A stretch of 64,000 bases of DNA from Phenylobacterium sp. (lineage in GTDB: Bacteria; Pseudomonadota; Alphaproteobacteria; Caulobacterales; Caulobacteraceae), in NCBI RefSeq assembly GCF_004297125.1, contig NZ_SCVD01000001.1, positions 372,001 to 436,000 on the forward strand, given 5' to 3'. Of this stretch, positions 37,212 through 46,760 are shown piece after piece; the first letter of the stretch is position 1, and every line of letters starts with the position of its first letter. A program made the translations under genes and the position numbers. Below the pieces are notes generated by a model. The model did no database searches and was not told the origin of the DNA. It was given only the letters and a program-made list of their open reading frames with translations.

Positions 37212-40200
37212 TTAGCCGTCCGCGGTGATGACCACGAAAGGCGCCCAGTAGGCGGGGTGCGCCCATTCGGGCCGCCAGCCGGGCAGGGCCGAACCGTCGG
37301 GCCGGCGGCCGGTGCGGACGGTCCGCATGGCCTGCTGCAGGGCCTGGGCCTTGGAGAGCCTGGGATTCGCCTTCTGGATGGCCAGGGTCTGCACGGTGAG
37401 CGCCGCCGTGGCGTCGTCGAACACCCGCCAGTGGCTGACCAGCAGGGCGCGGGCCCCGGCGTACAGGAAGGCGCGGGCCAGGCCCGAGAGGCTGTCGGCC
37501 CCCGGCGCGCCGTCGCTGCCCGCGGTGTTGCAGGCCGACAGGATCACCCAGTCGGCGGAAAGATCGAGGGCGGCGGCTTCCGAAGCGGTCAGCACGCCGT
37601 CATCCTCGGCGGTGGCCTTGCCCGGCGGGGTCAGCACCAGGCCGGGCTCGTCCAGGCCCGCCAGCTCGTGGGAGAGCAGGCCGTGGGTGGCGATGGCCAC
37701 GACGCCGGCCTTGGCGATGTCGGGCGAGGTCTTGATCGCCGCCTCGGTCGCCCTGCCGCCCAGCCGCACGGTGGTCTGCGGCGCGCCCAGGGTGCGGGCC
37801 ATGGCGCGCAACTCGTCGGCCGTGCCGGGCAAGGGCGCGAAGACCGGCTTCGTCTCGCCCGAGCGGGCGGTCCAGGCGGAGATGCCGCCGATGGTCGGAT
37901 CGCCATAGCCGACGAAGGCCCAGCGCTGGGAGGCGGGCCGTTTCGACGGGGCGGTGGTGCGCAGGCTCGCGACCGAGGGCAGGGTGGTGAGCGCGTAACG
38001 GTCGGCGAGCCAGCTCGTGGCGGCCAGCGACTGGGCGCCGGTTCCGCCGCCTTGCGGCGCCGTGGTGGGCAATAGCCCCAGGGGCAGGCTGCCGAACGCG
38101 CCCGAGGTGGTCACGAACAGCCGGTCGACGCCGCCCAGCGCGCTCTCCACCGGCCCGATCAGGTCGCGGTACAGGCTGTAGGCGATCTGCAGGTCGAAGG
38201 GGGCCACGTGGCCGTCGAGGATCGGCCGACCCTTGCCGCCGCAGGCCCCGTCGTCGACCTGGCAGCGCAGGGCGCGGATGCGGGCTTCCAGCTCCGGCTG
38301 ACCGCCTTCGATGCGGTTCCACAGCACCCTGGTGCGCGACAGCGCGAAGACGTGGACGTCCTGCCCGGTCGGCACGATGAACAGCATGCCCTCGCCGGGC
38401 CGCAGGCGCTTCTGGGCCTGGATGACGGTTAGGGCGGGGGGCGCGATGGTCTCGGCGTACTTCGGATTGTCCTTCTGCAGCCGGGCGTCGAGGCCGGCCA
38501 GTTCGCGTCCCACGGCGTCCAGGGCGGCGCCGACGCGCGCGGCCTTGGCGGGATCGTCCTGGGGCAGGGCGCGCGCCAGCTGCCCCTCGATCTGACGCAC
38601 CTCGCCGGCGAGGGCCTGCCGGACCCTGGCGTCGCCGGCCGCGGCCTTGCGGGTGAAGGCGGCGCGCGCGGCGGTCTGGGCCAGGGCGCGGGCGGCGGGC
38701 GAAACCTCCAGGTCCTGGGCGGCGGTGAAGGCCTGGTCCTGCAGGCGGGGCAGCTCGGCCGGCTGCTCGCGGGACGCCAGCCAGGCCAGGCGCAGGTAGC
38801 GGCGGAATACCGGCTCGGCGGCCTGGCCGGTCTCGCCGTCGGCGCGCGCGCGACGGATGGCGGCTTCGGGGTCCGAGCCGGCGGCGCTGAGGTCGGCGGA
38901 ACGGCGAGCGCGCACGATGGCCACGGCGCGCGACGACAGCTGCTCGGCGCCGGTGTTGGCCGCCAAGTGGTGCTGGTTCTCGGCCAGGGCGTCGTAGGCG
39001 GCGGCGGTGGTCGGGTGGCGCTCGCCCAGTTCCGTGCGGCGGACCTCCAGGGCCTTGCGCAGCATGGGCTCCGCCTCGGCATAGCGCCCCCGTGCGCTGA
39101 GATCGGCGGCGAGCCCGGCATACGCCTGGGCGGTCGCCAGGTTGTCCTCGCCCTTGGCGGCGCGGACGATGGCGAGCGCGCGCCGGTGCAATCGCTCGGC
39201 TTCGGCGTGCTTTCCACGGGCAGCGAGGTTGTCGCCTAGGGCGCCATAGCTGGCGCCGGTATCGGCGTGCTTCTCGCCCAGAGCCTTGCGGCGGACCTCC
39301 AGGGCCCGGCGCAGCAGGGGCCCGGCCTCGTCGGTGCGGCGTTGAGCGTCCAGATTGGCCCCGAGCGCCGCGGCGTCGGCGGCCGTCGCGGGATGGCCGC
39401 TCCCACGCACGTCCTCGTCGGTCGCCAGGGCAAGGCGCAGCAGGGGTTCGGCCTCCCCGTGGCGGCCCTGGGCGTCCAGGTTCGAGCCCATCCGGGCATA
39501 GGCCTGGGCCGTGGCCGCGTCGCGCTCGCCGAACACCTCGCGACGGATCGCGAGCGAGCGGCGGTGCAGGGGTTCGGCCTCCACATGGCGGCCCAGTTCG
39601 TCGAGCGTGGCGGCCAGCGCGCCCATATCGGCCGCCACGCCCGGATCCTTGTCGCCGAGCAGGCGAAGGTCGATTTCGGCGGCCAGACGGTACAGCGGTT
39701 CCGCCTCGCGGGGCTTCGACTGGGCGCGCATCACATCGGCAAGGGCGACGATGGCGGCGGCGGCCTCGGCGCTCCGCGGCCCGAACAGGGCCCGGCTGGC
39801 GGTCAGCAGGTCGCGGCGAAGGGGCTCGGCCTCGGCGAAGCGGCCGCGCCGCTCCAGCACGCCGGCCAGGTTCGAGATCGCCAGCAGGGTCTGCGGGTCG
39901 CGATCGCCCAGCGCCTTGCGATCGACCCCGAGCGCGCGGCGATAGAACGGCTCGGCGTCGGCGTCACGGCCCTGGCGGACCAGGGCCTGACCGATCCACG
40001 ACCAGGAGACGGCGGTGACGGGAGCGTCCGGCCCGTAGGCGCGAAGTTCGATCGCGACGCGCTTGCGGGTGACCTGCTCGAGCCTGCGCCATTGGCTGGC
40101 TGCGCGCGCGGCCTCGGCCTCGACCACCAGCGTCTGCCACGCGGCGGTTTCCTTGGCGGTCAGCGCGCGCGGGCTCGCAGGGGCGCCGGCGGCGAACGCC

Positions 40201-40274
40201 GAGGCTCCTGGACAAGCAATAATGCAGAGCAGCGCGACAGCCGTCAGGCCCGCGCGCCGAACTCGGGGACGCAT
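37212..40274 (-). CDS. second exported TPR-CHAT (caspase-like) peptidase
   Basis: A 1020-aa protein with a signal peptide (TAVALLCIIACPGASAFA-AGA), an array of kinesin-light-chain-like TPRs about 60-450 (YRRALGVDRKALGDRDPQTL, AEPLLRRALEVRRK), a helical linker, and a C-terminal CHAT domain about 690-1018. The catalytic dyad is H864 (AIATHGLLSHELAG) and C915 (VILSACNTAG), followed by ALLVSHWRVFDDA. It lies 36 bases downstream of the LuxR-type gene on the same strand and may be cotranscribed with it. The overall plan matches the CHAT protein of the TPS operon at 17-20 kb, but here no TPS partner is adjacent. Target unknown. Confidence 0.9.
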   Translation of the reverse strand: MRPRVRRAGLTAVALLCIIACPGASAFAAGAPASPRALTAKETAAWQTLVVEAEAARAASQWRRLEQVTRKRVAIELRAYGPDAPVTAVSWSWIGQALVRQGRDADAEPFYRRALGVDRKALGDRDPQTLLAISNLAGVLERRGRFAEAEPLRRDLLTASRALFGPRSAEAAAAIVALADVMRAQSKPREAEPLYRLAAEIDLRLLGDKDPGVAADMGALAATLDELGRHVEAEPLHRRSLAIRREVFGERDAATAQAYARMGSNLDAQGRHGEAEPLLRLALATDEDVRGSGHPATAADAAALGANLDAQRRTDEAGPLLRRALEVRRKALGEKHADTGASYGALGDNLAARGKHAEAERLHRRALAIVRAAKGEDNLATAQAYAGLAADLSARGRYAEAEPMLRKALEVRRTELGERHPTTAAAYDALAENQHHLAANTGAEQLSSRAVAIVRARRSADLSAAGSDPEAAIRRARADGETGQAAEPVFRRYLRLAWLASREQPAELPRLQDQAFTAAQDLEVSPAARALAQTAARAAFTRKAAAGDARVRQALAGEVRQIEGQLARALPQDDPAKAARVGAALDAVGRELAGLDARLQKDNPKYAETIAPPALTVIQAQKRLRPGEGMLFIVPTGQDVHVFALSRTRVLWNRIEGGQPELEARIRALRCQVDDGACGGKGRPILDGHVAPFDLQIAYSLYRDLIGPVESALGGVDRLFVTTSGAFGSLPLGLLPTTAPQGGGTGAQSLAATSWLADRYALTTLPSVASLRTTAPSKRPASQRWAFVGYGDPTIGGISAWTARSGETKPVFAPLPGTADELRAMARTLGAPQTTVRLGGRATEAAIKTSPDIAKAGVVAIATHGLLSHELAGLDEPGLVLTPPGKATAEDDGVLTASEAAALDLSADWVILSACNTAGSDGAPGADSLSGLARAFLYAGARALLVSHWRVFDDATAALTVQTLAIQKANPRLSKAQALQQAMRTVRTGRRPDGSALPGWRPEWAHPAYWAPFVVITADG

Positions 40275-40310
40275 ACTCCCGTCCTCTCACGAATCTCCCA
40301 CGCGTTGACC

Positions 40311-41201
40311 TTACTCGCCTGTCGGGCGAATCCGCATGGGACCTGACGCCGCGCCGGGACCCCCTGAGCCGATATAGCCCAAAATGGCGGCACGCTGGAT
40401 CGCCTGGGAGCGGCCCCCTGCGCGAAGCTTGCGGGCGGCGTTGGTGACATGGAACCGGACCGTGGGAAGCGAGATGGCCACAAGCTCGCCGATCTCTGCG
40501 TCAGTTTTGCCGGCGGCGGCCCATTTCAGGCACTGGATCTCGCGTCGGGTCAGCCGAGCCGGCGTCTTGTCGGAGCCGGCGATCGCCTCCTCGTAGGTGG
40601 CCACGAACTTCAGGGCCAGGATGTGCATCTCGGCCGCATGCGCCGCGAACGCGCGGGCGACGTCGAACCCAGGATCGGCCGTGGCCCAGATGACCGTGCC
40701 GATCACCCCGCCCGGCAGATAGGTCGGCGCCACGATCGAGGCGCCCACGCCATAGGTTTCGATCGTTCCCTCGGCCGTGATGGCGTCCAGTGCGCGATTC
40801 GGCCGCCAGGACTCGAACCGACCGCCGGTGAAGTAATACGGCTCCGAACACGCGCGCGAGGCGTGGACGAAAGCCGCCTTCAGTGCGAAGCCGTGGTCCT
40901 CCCAATAGCGCAGGTCCGGATCCACCCAGCGAAAGGTGGTCTCCGCGAAGGGCCGCCCGTCCGCGCCCGCCGGCGGGACGGTGGACGAGATGTCGGTGGC
41001 CGCGGCGACGAATGGCAGGCCGACGCGCGTCCCGATTGCCACGATTTCGCGGGCCAGGACCTCGGCGTCGGCAAGCAAGGTCGATGCGGCGACCATCAGC
41101 GTCCGCGCGCCCCCTATCACTTCCAATAGCTTGTTCGCTTGCGCCGCGAGCCGCAAGGTCCGAGCCTCGCTCGGATAAGAAGCGACGTTGATAACGCCCA
41201 T
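40311..41201 (-). CDS. LuxR-family regulator with autoinducer-domain-like N-terminal region
   Basis: A 296-aa regulator. The C-terminal GerE/LuxR helix-turn-helix is clear at about 217-275 (ARLTRREIQCLKWAAAGKTDAEIGELVAISLPTVRFHVTNAARKL). Residues about 45-200 resemble a LuxR autoinducer-binding domain in size and layout (AREIVAIGTRVGLPFVAAA; FRWVDPDLRYWEDHG), but whether a homoserine lactone is bound cannot be said. No luxI-type synthase is in the window. ATG at 41201 leaves only 20 bases to the divergent TonB-receptor start, so the ATG at 41096 (residue 36, just before the predicted domain) may be the true start. Confidence 0.82.
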   Translation of the reverse strand: MGVINVASYPSEARTLRLAAQANKLLEVIGGARTLMVAASTLLADAEVLAREIVAIGTRVGLPFVAAATDISSTVPPAGADGRPFAETTFRWVDPDLRYWEDHGFALKAAFVHASRACSEPYYFTGGRFESWRPNRALDAITAEGTIETYGVGASIVAPTYLPGGVIGTVIWATADPGFDVARAFAAHAAEMHILALKFVATYEEAIAGSDKTPARLTRREIQCLKWAAAGKTDAEIGELVAISLPTVRFHVTNAARKLRAGGRSQAIQRAAILGYIGSGGPGAASGPMRIRPTGE

Positions 41202-41221
41202 GAGGGCGCAGGGGAGGAATG

Positions 41222-43594
41222 ATGAAGTTGCGTAAGTGGGCGCCGTCGGCTGCCGTGCTGTCGATGGCGTGTGTGGCGGCGGGTCAGATTCAGGCCGCAG
41301 AGGCGGATCCGGCCGAGGTCGAGGCGGTGATCGTCACCGCCCAGAAGCGGGAACAGAACCTCCAGGACGTTCCGATCGTGGTGAACGTGGTCTCGGGCCA
41401 GCAGCTCCAGGACGCCGGCGTGCGCGACGTGAAGGACCTGCAGGTCCTGACCCCCGGCCTCAGCGTCACCTCGTCCACGGGCAGCGCCCAGACATCGATT
41501 CGCATCCGCGGCGTCGGCACGATCGGCGACAACCCTGGCCTCGAGTCCTCGGTCGGCACGGTGATCGACGGCGTCTACCGGGCCCGCAGCGGCGTGGCCT
41601 TCGGCGACCTGGGCGAGCTTGAGCGGATCGAGGTGCTGAAGGGCCCGCAGGGCACGGTGTTCGGCAAGAACACCTCGGCGGGCGTCATCAACGTCATCAC
41701 CAAGGCGCCTGAATTCGACTTCGGGGCCAACGCCGAGCTCACCTATGGCAACCATGACGCCCGCGGCGCCGCCGGCAGCGTCACCGGCCCGATCGGAGAG
41801 ACCGTGGCGGGGCGCCTGTTCGTGGCCGTCCGCAAGCGGGACGGCTTCAACGACGTCCGGAACGGCGCCGGTCCCAGCACCCAGAAGGACAACGAAGACC
41901 AGGACGTCTTCACCGTCCGCGGCCAGCTCCTGTGGCTGCCGACCGACACCCTGACGGTCCGGGCGATGGCCGACTACACCGAGCGCAACGAGCACTGCTG
42001 CCTGACCATGACCACGGTCGTCGGTCCGACGGGCGCCCTGATCGACGCCGTGGCGGCCGACGCCGGCACCGTTCGCCCCGGAAATCCGTTCGCCCGGCTG
42101 ACCTATGCCAATCGTGAATCTAATCAGGATATCAAAGATAAGGGCGTCTCCCTTCAGGCGGACTGGGAGATCAATCCCGACGTCACCCTGACCTCGATCA
42201 CCGCCTGGCGGGATTGGGAGAACCTCCAGGGCGCCGATATCGACTTCTCCTCGGCGGACATCTGGTACCGGCCGTCCGACGGTCGCACCTTCGGAAAGTT
42301 CGAGACCTTCTCCCAGGAAATGCGCCTGGCGGGCCGGTCCGGGCCGATCGACTGGATGGTCGGCGGCTACTATTCGGACGAGCAGCTCGACACCAGCGCC
42401 TTCACGCCCTTCGGCACGGCCTACGAGACCTACTTCGGCCTGCTGCTGTCCGGCGGCGCGAACCCGAACGCGGTCTCGGCCCTGACCGGGATCCCGGCCG
42501 GCCAGAACTTCATCCCCGGTCAGGGCTCGCTCGACACGTTCGACCACTCGACCAAAGGCTTCGCGGTCTTCACCAACAACACCTGGCACGTGACCGACGC
42601 CCTCGAGCTCACGGTCGGCCTCCGCTACACCGACGAGACCAAGAAGGTCTTTGCGCAGTACAACAACACCGCGCCCGGCCTGGCCTGCGCCGCGGCCATC
42701 GCCCGGCCGATCCCGGCCGCCGCCCGCGCCGCGATCTGCGCGCCGGGCGCCGACCCAGCCTTCAACGACGTCGACACCCGCCAGAAGCGCAGCGAGGACC
42801 GGATCGGCGGCACGGTGAAGGCCAGCTACCGGTTCAGCCCGCAGCTGATGACCTATGTCTCCTACGCCAACAGCCACAAGAGCGGCGGCTTCAACCTGGA
42901 CCGCGCCCGTCTGAGCGCGGGCGTCATCAACCCCGACACCAGCTTCGCCGCCGAGACGGTCGAGAGCTACGAGGCGGGCTTCAAGAGCAATCTGTTCGAG
43001 AACCGGCTGATCCTGAACGCCGCGGCCTTCGACCAGACGTTCGAGAACTTCCAGCTCAACACCTTCACGGGCATCAGCTTCGTGGTGGCCTCGATCCCGA
43101 AGGTCACCTCCAAGGGCGTCGACCTGGACATGGTCTGGCGCACGCCGATCCGGGGCCTCACGGCCACCGGGGGCGTCACCTATGCGGTCACCCAGTTCGG
43201 CAACTTCACCCCCACCGCCGGGGTCGGGCCGCGCCTGCCCGGCTCGCGCCTGTCGTACGCCCCGCTGTGGTCGGCGTCGTGGTCGGCAGCCTACGAGCGC
43301 GACCTGGGTTCGGAGATGCGGCTGCGGGCCAGCCTCTCGGGCCGCTACACCTCGCCCTACAACACCGGCTCCAACCTCGATCCGCTGAAGAACCAGAAGG
43401 AGCTCACCCTCTGGAACGGCCGGATCGGCGTGGGGTCGGCGGACGAGCGGTGGACGGTCGAGATCTTCGCCCAGAACCTGACCGACGAGGACTACTTCCA
43501 GGTCGTCGTGGACCAGCCCCTGCAGTCGGGGACCTACGCCGCGTTCCTCGGCGCGCCCCGCACCTGGGGCGTCACGCTCCGGTCGAAGTTCTAG
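41222..43594 (+). CDS. TonB-dependent outer-membrane receptor
   Basis: A 790-aa receptor with a signal peptide (to AGQIQA-AEAD), the TonB-box region VEAVIVTAQKREQNLQDVPI, a plug domain to about 165 (IRIRGVGTIGDN, LKGPQGTVFGKNTSAGVINVITKAPEF) and a barrel ending TWGVTLRSKF. It is of the sphingomonad/Caulobacter class that takes up hydrophobic or aromatic compounds. ATG 41222 is preferred over 41219 because the RBS GGAGGA ends at 41218. An acyl-CoA dehydrogenase follows after 14 bases, then a MerR regulator and a DUF2236 oxygenase, which suggests an uptake-and-catabolism operon. Confidence 0.93.
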   Translation: MKLRKWAPSAAVLSMACVAAGQIQAAEADPAEVEAVIVTAQKREQNLQDVPIVVNVVSGQQLQDAGVRDVKDLQVLTPGLSVTSSTGSAQTSIRIRGVGTIGDNPGLESSVGTVIDGVYRARSGVAFGDLGELERIEVLKGPQGTVFGKNTSAGVINVITKAPEFDFGANAELTYGNHDARGAAGSVTGPIGETVAGRLFVAVRKRDGFNDVRNGAGPSTQKDNEDQDVFTVRGQLLWLPTDTLTVRAMADYTERNEHCCLTMTTVVGPTGALIDAVAADAGTVRPGNPFARLTYANRESNQDIKDKGVSLQADWEINPDVTLTSITAWRDWENLQGADIDFSSADIWYRPSDGRTFGKFETFSQEMRLAGRSGPIDWMVGGYYSDEQLDTSAFTPFGTAYETYFGLLLSGGANPNAVSALTGIPAGQNFIPGQGSLDTFDHSTKGFAVFTNNTWHVTDALELTVGLRYTDETKKVFAQYNNTAPGLACAAAIARPIPAAARAAICAPGADPAFNDVDTRQKRSEDRIGGTVKASYRFSPQLMTYVSYANSHKSGGFNLDRARLSAGVINPDTSFAAETVESYEAGFKSNLFENRLILNAAAFDQTFENFQLNTFTGISFVVASIPKVTSKGVDLDMVWRTPIRGLTATGGVTYAVTQFGNFTPTAGVGPRLPGSRLSYAPLWSASWSAAYERDLGSEMRLRASLSGRYTSPYNTGSNLDPLKNQKELTLWNGRIGVGSADERWTVEIFAQNLTDEDYFQVVVDQPLQSGTYAAFLGAPRTWGVTLRSKF

Positions 43595-43608
43595 AGGAGC
43601 CTGCCGAA

Positions 43609-44790
43609 GTGGACCTGGAGCTCACCGACGCCGACCTGGCCTTCCGCGACGAGGTGCGCGCCTTCATCGACGCCAACCTCACGCCCGAGCTCAGGCGCGC
43701 CGGTGAGCGCCTCACCAGCGTCTTCTGCGAACCGCGCTACAGCCTTCCCTGGCAGCGGATCCTGCACGCCAAGGGGTGGGCGGCGCCGAGTTGGCCCAAG
43801 GAATATGGCGGGCCGGGCTGGACCGAGGTCCAGCGGGCGATCTTCGCGGCCGAATGCGCGCGGGCCGGCGCGCCCAGCCTCTCGCCCATGGGCCTCAAGA
43901 TGGTCGGGCCCGTGATCATGGGCTACGGCACGCCCGAGCAGAAGGCGCACTACCTGCCGCGCCTGCTGGCCGGCGAGGACTACTGGTGCCAGGGCTATTC
44001 CGAGCCGGGCTCCGGCTCAGATCTCGCATCGCTTCAGCTTCGGGCCATAAGCGACGGAGATCATTACGTTCTGGATGGTTCGAAAATCTGGACGACGCAC
44101 GCCCAGTTCGCAAACCGGATGTTCTGCCTCGTGCGCACCTCCGCCGAGGGCAAGCCGCAGCAGGGGATCACCTTCCTGCTGCTGGACATGGCGACGCCGG
44201 GCATTTCGGTGAAGCCGATCATCACCCTGGCGGGTGAGCATGAGGTGAACCAGGTGTTCTTCGACGGCGTCCGCGTGCCCAAGTCAGGGCGGGTCGGGCC
44301 GGAGAACCAGGGCTGGACGGTGGCAAAGTACCTGCTGGAGTTCGAGCGGGGCGGGGGCTCGGCGCCGGGTCTCAAGGTCGGCCTGGAGCGCGCCCGGCGG
44401 ATCGCCGTCGCGGCGCATGGCGATGATCCCGCGCATCGCCGGTGGCTGGCCGAATCCGAGATCGCCGTCACCGCCATCGACATGACTGAACGGATGATCC
44501 TGGCGGCCCTGGCCGGCGGCAAGAACCCTGGTCCGGCCTCGTCCATGCTGAAGATCAATGGCACGGAGGCCATGCAGCGTATCGACGAGATCTCGGTGGC
44601 GGCGCTCGGCCTCTATGCCGCCGTCGACCAGCCGGCGGCGCGGGAGGCGGGCTCGAACATCGAGGCGATCGGCCCCGACGATGGTCTTGTGGCCATGCCG
44701 CGCTATCTGAACAACCGGGCCGCCTCGATCTACGGCGGCTCCAACGAGATCCAGAGGGATATCATCGCCCGGCTCGTGCTGGGGCTGTGA
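43609..44790 (+). CDS. acyl-CoA dehydrogenase family protein
   Basis: A 393-aa flavoprotein starting at GTG 43609 (AGGAG 12 bases upstream). Family elements: LPAPSWPKEYGGPG-like PSWPKEYGGPGW, FAD-binding CQGYSEPGSGSDLASL, YVLDGSKIWTTHAQFA, VRVPKSGRVG, and the C-terminal RAASIYGGSNEIQRDIIA. In medium-chain dehydrogenases the catalytic Glu lies in IYEGTSQIQ; here that position is Gly (IYGGSNE), as in several FadE/steroid-type relatives where the base lies elsewhere. It oxidises an acyl-CoA to the 2-enoyl-CoA. It is in an apparent operon with a TonB receptor, MerR regulator and DUF2236 protein. Confidence 0.9.
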   Translation: MDLELTDADLAFRDEVRAFIDANLTPELRRAGERLTSVFCEPRYSLPWQRILHAKGWAAPSWPKEYGGPGWTEVQRAIFAAECARAGAPSLSPMGLKMVGPVIMGYGTPEQKAHYLPRLLAGEDYWCQGYSEPGSGSDLASLQLRAISDGDHYVLDGSKIWTTHAQFANRMFCLVRTSAEGKPQQGITFLLLDMATPGISVKPIITLAGEHEVNQVFFDGVRVPKSGRVGPENQGWTVAKYLLEFERGGGSAPGLKVGLERARRIAVAAHGDDPAHRRWLAESEIAVTAIDMTERMILAALAGGKNPGPASSMLKINGTEAMQRIDEISVAALGLYAAVDQPAAREAGSNIEAIGPDDGLVAMPRYLNNRAASIYGGSNEIQRDIIARLVLGL

Positions 44791-44804
44791 AGGAGGAAAG
44801 ACCG

Positions 44805-45224
44805 ATGTCGACGTTCCTGAACCTGCGCCGTCCGCCCTATCGGACCTATTCGATCACCCAGCTCTGCCGGGAATTCGGGGCCACGCCGCGCGCGCTGCGC
44901 TTCTACGAGGAACAGGGCCTGCTCTCGCCGGGTCGGCGCGACACGTCCCGCGTCTATTCCTACAAGGACCGCGCGCGCCTGCAGCTCATCCTGCGCGGCC
45001 GCCGGGTGGGCCTGTCGATCGCGGAGATCCGCGACATCCTGGACACCTACGACGAGGAGGGGACTGCGGCTCAGGACGCCGAGGCCCTGCGCATCCATCA
45101 CCGGCGGGTCGAACAGCTGCAGGAACAGCGCCGCCACGTCGACGAGGCCATCGACGAGCTGAAAAAGGCGGCCGAGCACCTGAAGGTCAAGTACCCGAGC
45201 ATCGCGACCGGACTGGACTCCTGA
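44805..45224 (+). CDS. MerR-family transcriptional regulator
   Basis: A 139-aa regulator with an N-terminal MerR winged helix ([58 protein letters not shown]) and a C-terminal coiled coil ([21 protein letters not shown]). It lacks the Cys pattern of metal sensors. ATG 44805 is chosen because AGGAGG at 44791-44796 is ideally spaced; a GTG at 44787 overlapping the previous stop is the alternative. MerR regulators beside acyl-CoA dehydrogenases (LiuR type) control acyl-CoA degradation genes, a fitting role here. Confidence 0.9.
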   Translation: MSTFLNLRRPPYRTYSITQLCREFGATPRALRFYEEQGLLSPGRRDTSRVYSYKDRARLQLILRGRRVGLSIAEIRDILDTYDEEGTAAQDAEALRIHHRRVEQLQEQRRHVDEAIDELKKAAEHLKVKYPSIATGLDS

Positions 45225-45228
45225 ACAG

Positions 45229-46095
45229 GTGAGCGCCCTTGAGGACTTCGCGCCGCGCCCGCGGCTGAACGTCCTCGGCGGCGGCAAGGTCGACTATCGC
45301 CAGCCGGCCGGCGATCCGGGCCTGTTCGGGCCGGATTCCATGGCCTGGCGGGTTCACGCCAACCCGGTCGCGCTGGCCATCGGCGGGGTCGCCGCGGTGA
45401 TCCTGGAGCTGGCGGAGCCGCGGGTGCGCTCCGGCGTCTGGGACCATTCCACCTTCCGGACCGATCCGCTGGCGCGCATGCAGCGCACCGGCGAGGCGAC
45501 GCTGATCACCACCTACGGTCCGACCAGGGCGGCCGAGGCGCGGGTGGCGATGGTCACGCGGATGCATGAGCGGGTGGGCGGCAGGACGCCCGAGGGCCAG
45601 GCCTATACCGCCCTCGACCCCGAGCTGATGACCTGGGTGCATGTCACCGCGAGCTGGGGCTTCCTCACGGCCTACGACCGCTACGTGGCGCCTCTGGGCC
45701 TGGCCGATCGGGACCGCTATTTCGCCGAGGGCGGGCGACTGGGCCGGCTGTTCGGGGTTCCCGAGCCTCCCGACAGCGCCGCGGGCGTCGAGGCTTGGTT
45801 CGACCGGATGCGGCCGAAGCTGGTCCCGCACCCGATCGTCGGCGAGTTCCTGGATATCGTTTCGACGACCTCCCCGCTGGGCCTGGCCGGCCGGGCCTTG
45901 CAGCCGCTGGTCGTTCAGGCCGCCATCGACCTGCTGCCGGCCGACATCCAGCGCCGGCTCGGCCTGCGGACACGGCCATTGCGCCTGGCCGTGGCGAAGA
46001 CCGTCCTGCGGACCCTGGCCCGGACGGCAGGCCGCGCGCCCAGCGACGTGGTGCGCGACGCCCACGCCAGGATGCGCCGGCCGTTGCCGGTTTAG
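45229..46095 (+). CDS. DUF2236 / MpaB-family heme oxygenase-like protein
   Basis: A 288-aa protein starting at GTG 45229. It matches the DUF2236 family, which contains the rubber-cleaving latex clearing protein Lcp and the fungal Mpa[30 protein letters not shown]83-x2-R86-T87 ([16 protein letters not shown]), H113 (RMHERVGG) and [15 protein letters not shown]. No signal peptide is visible, so it is likely cytoplasmic. Family members with known activity are heme-dependent oxygenases cleaving isoprenoid double bonds. Four bases separate it from the merR stop. Its stop overlaps that of the convergent anti-sigma gene (TTAG). Confidence 0.85.
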   Translation: MSALEDFAPRPRLNVLGGGKVDYRQPAGDPGLFGPDSMAWRVHANPVALAIGGVAAVILELAEPRVRSGVWDHSTFRTDPLARMQRTGEATLITTYGPTRAAEARVAMVTRMHERVGGRTPEGQAYTALDPELMTWVHVTASWGFLTAYDRYVAPLGLADRDRYFAEGGRLGRLFGVPEPPDSAAGVEAWFDRMRPKLVPHPIVGEFLDIVSTTSPLGLAGRALQPLVVQAAIDLLPADIQRRLGLRTRPLRLAVAKTVLRTLARTAGRAPSDVVRDAHARMRRPLPV

Positions 46096-46760
46096 CGCCA
46101 ACCGGCGTCGCGGGCCGCCTTCTCCTGGGAGGCGTCCAACGTCTCGCCCTCGAGCGCGCGGTCGACTGCGGCCAGCACCTCGGGAGGCGTGCCGCTCGCG
46201 GCCGTGCGGTAGTCGGGCCCGGCGGCTGGGGTCCATGCGGTGGCCGTGGTGACCCGCCAGCGGCCGTCGCCGCGGCAGGCGAGGCCGGCCAGCCGGTCGG
46301 CGGCGCTCTGGAAGGTCCGGCAATAGCGGCCCTGCGCGTCGCGGAAGGTGATCCCGATCCGGACGACGCCGGGCTCGGCGGCGAGCTGCCGGTCCAGCGC
46401 CCGAGCGAGTTCCGTCCGCGCGGGGAGCTCGATCCCCACGGCGATCGCAGGCTCCGGCGCCAGGGCGAACCGGCCGGCCACCACCCCGACCACGAGGGAG
46501 GCGGCCACGGCCGCCCAGGTTCCGATACGAGGGCGCGCCTGGTCGTTCGCCGTCCGGGCGGCCAGGTCCAGGCGCAGCGGGACGGCTTCGCGCACCACGG
46601 GGCCGTAAGCCTCGGACAGGCGCTCGGCGAGCTCCCGGTGCGCCGCCACCTCGGCGGCCAGGGTGGGATCGGCGGTCATTTCGGCCTCGAACGCGCGCCG
46701 CGCGCCGTCGTCCAGCTCGCCGTCCACATAGGCCATCACACGGTCGAGGCGGTCGGTCAT
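46092..46760 (-). CDS. anti-sigma factor (membrane-anchored)
   Basis: A 222-aa protein encoded directly after an ECF sigma gene with a four-base overlap (ATGA). The N-terminal 60 residues ([48 protein letters not shown]) form the anti-sigma-domain helices, without a zinc-binding HxxxCxxC. One TM segment ([18 protein letters not shown], about 83-100) leads to a periplasmic domain with [25 protein letters not shown]. It should sequester the sigma factor until an envelope signal is sensed. The periplasmic Cys pair could be a sensing or folding element. Confidence 0.85.
   Translation of the reverse strand: MTDRLDRVMAYVDGELDDGARRAFEAEMTADPTLAAEVAAHRELAERLSEAYGPVVREAVPLRLDLAARTANDQARPRIGTWAAVAASLVVGVVAGRFALAPEPAIAVGIELPARTELARALDRQLAAEPGVVRIGITFRDAQGRYCRTFQSAADRLAGLACRGDGRWRVTTATAWTPAAGPDYRTAASGTPPEVLAAVDRALEGETLDASQEKAARDAGWR

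Noticed and set aside
42214..43608. N-terminal extension of the acyl-CoA dehydrogenase frame into the TonB-receptor gene
   Set aside because: The extension is out of frame with the receptor and rich in Arg/Pro; GTG 43609 begins the family N-terminus.
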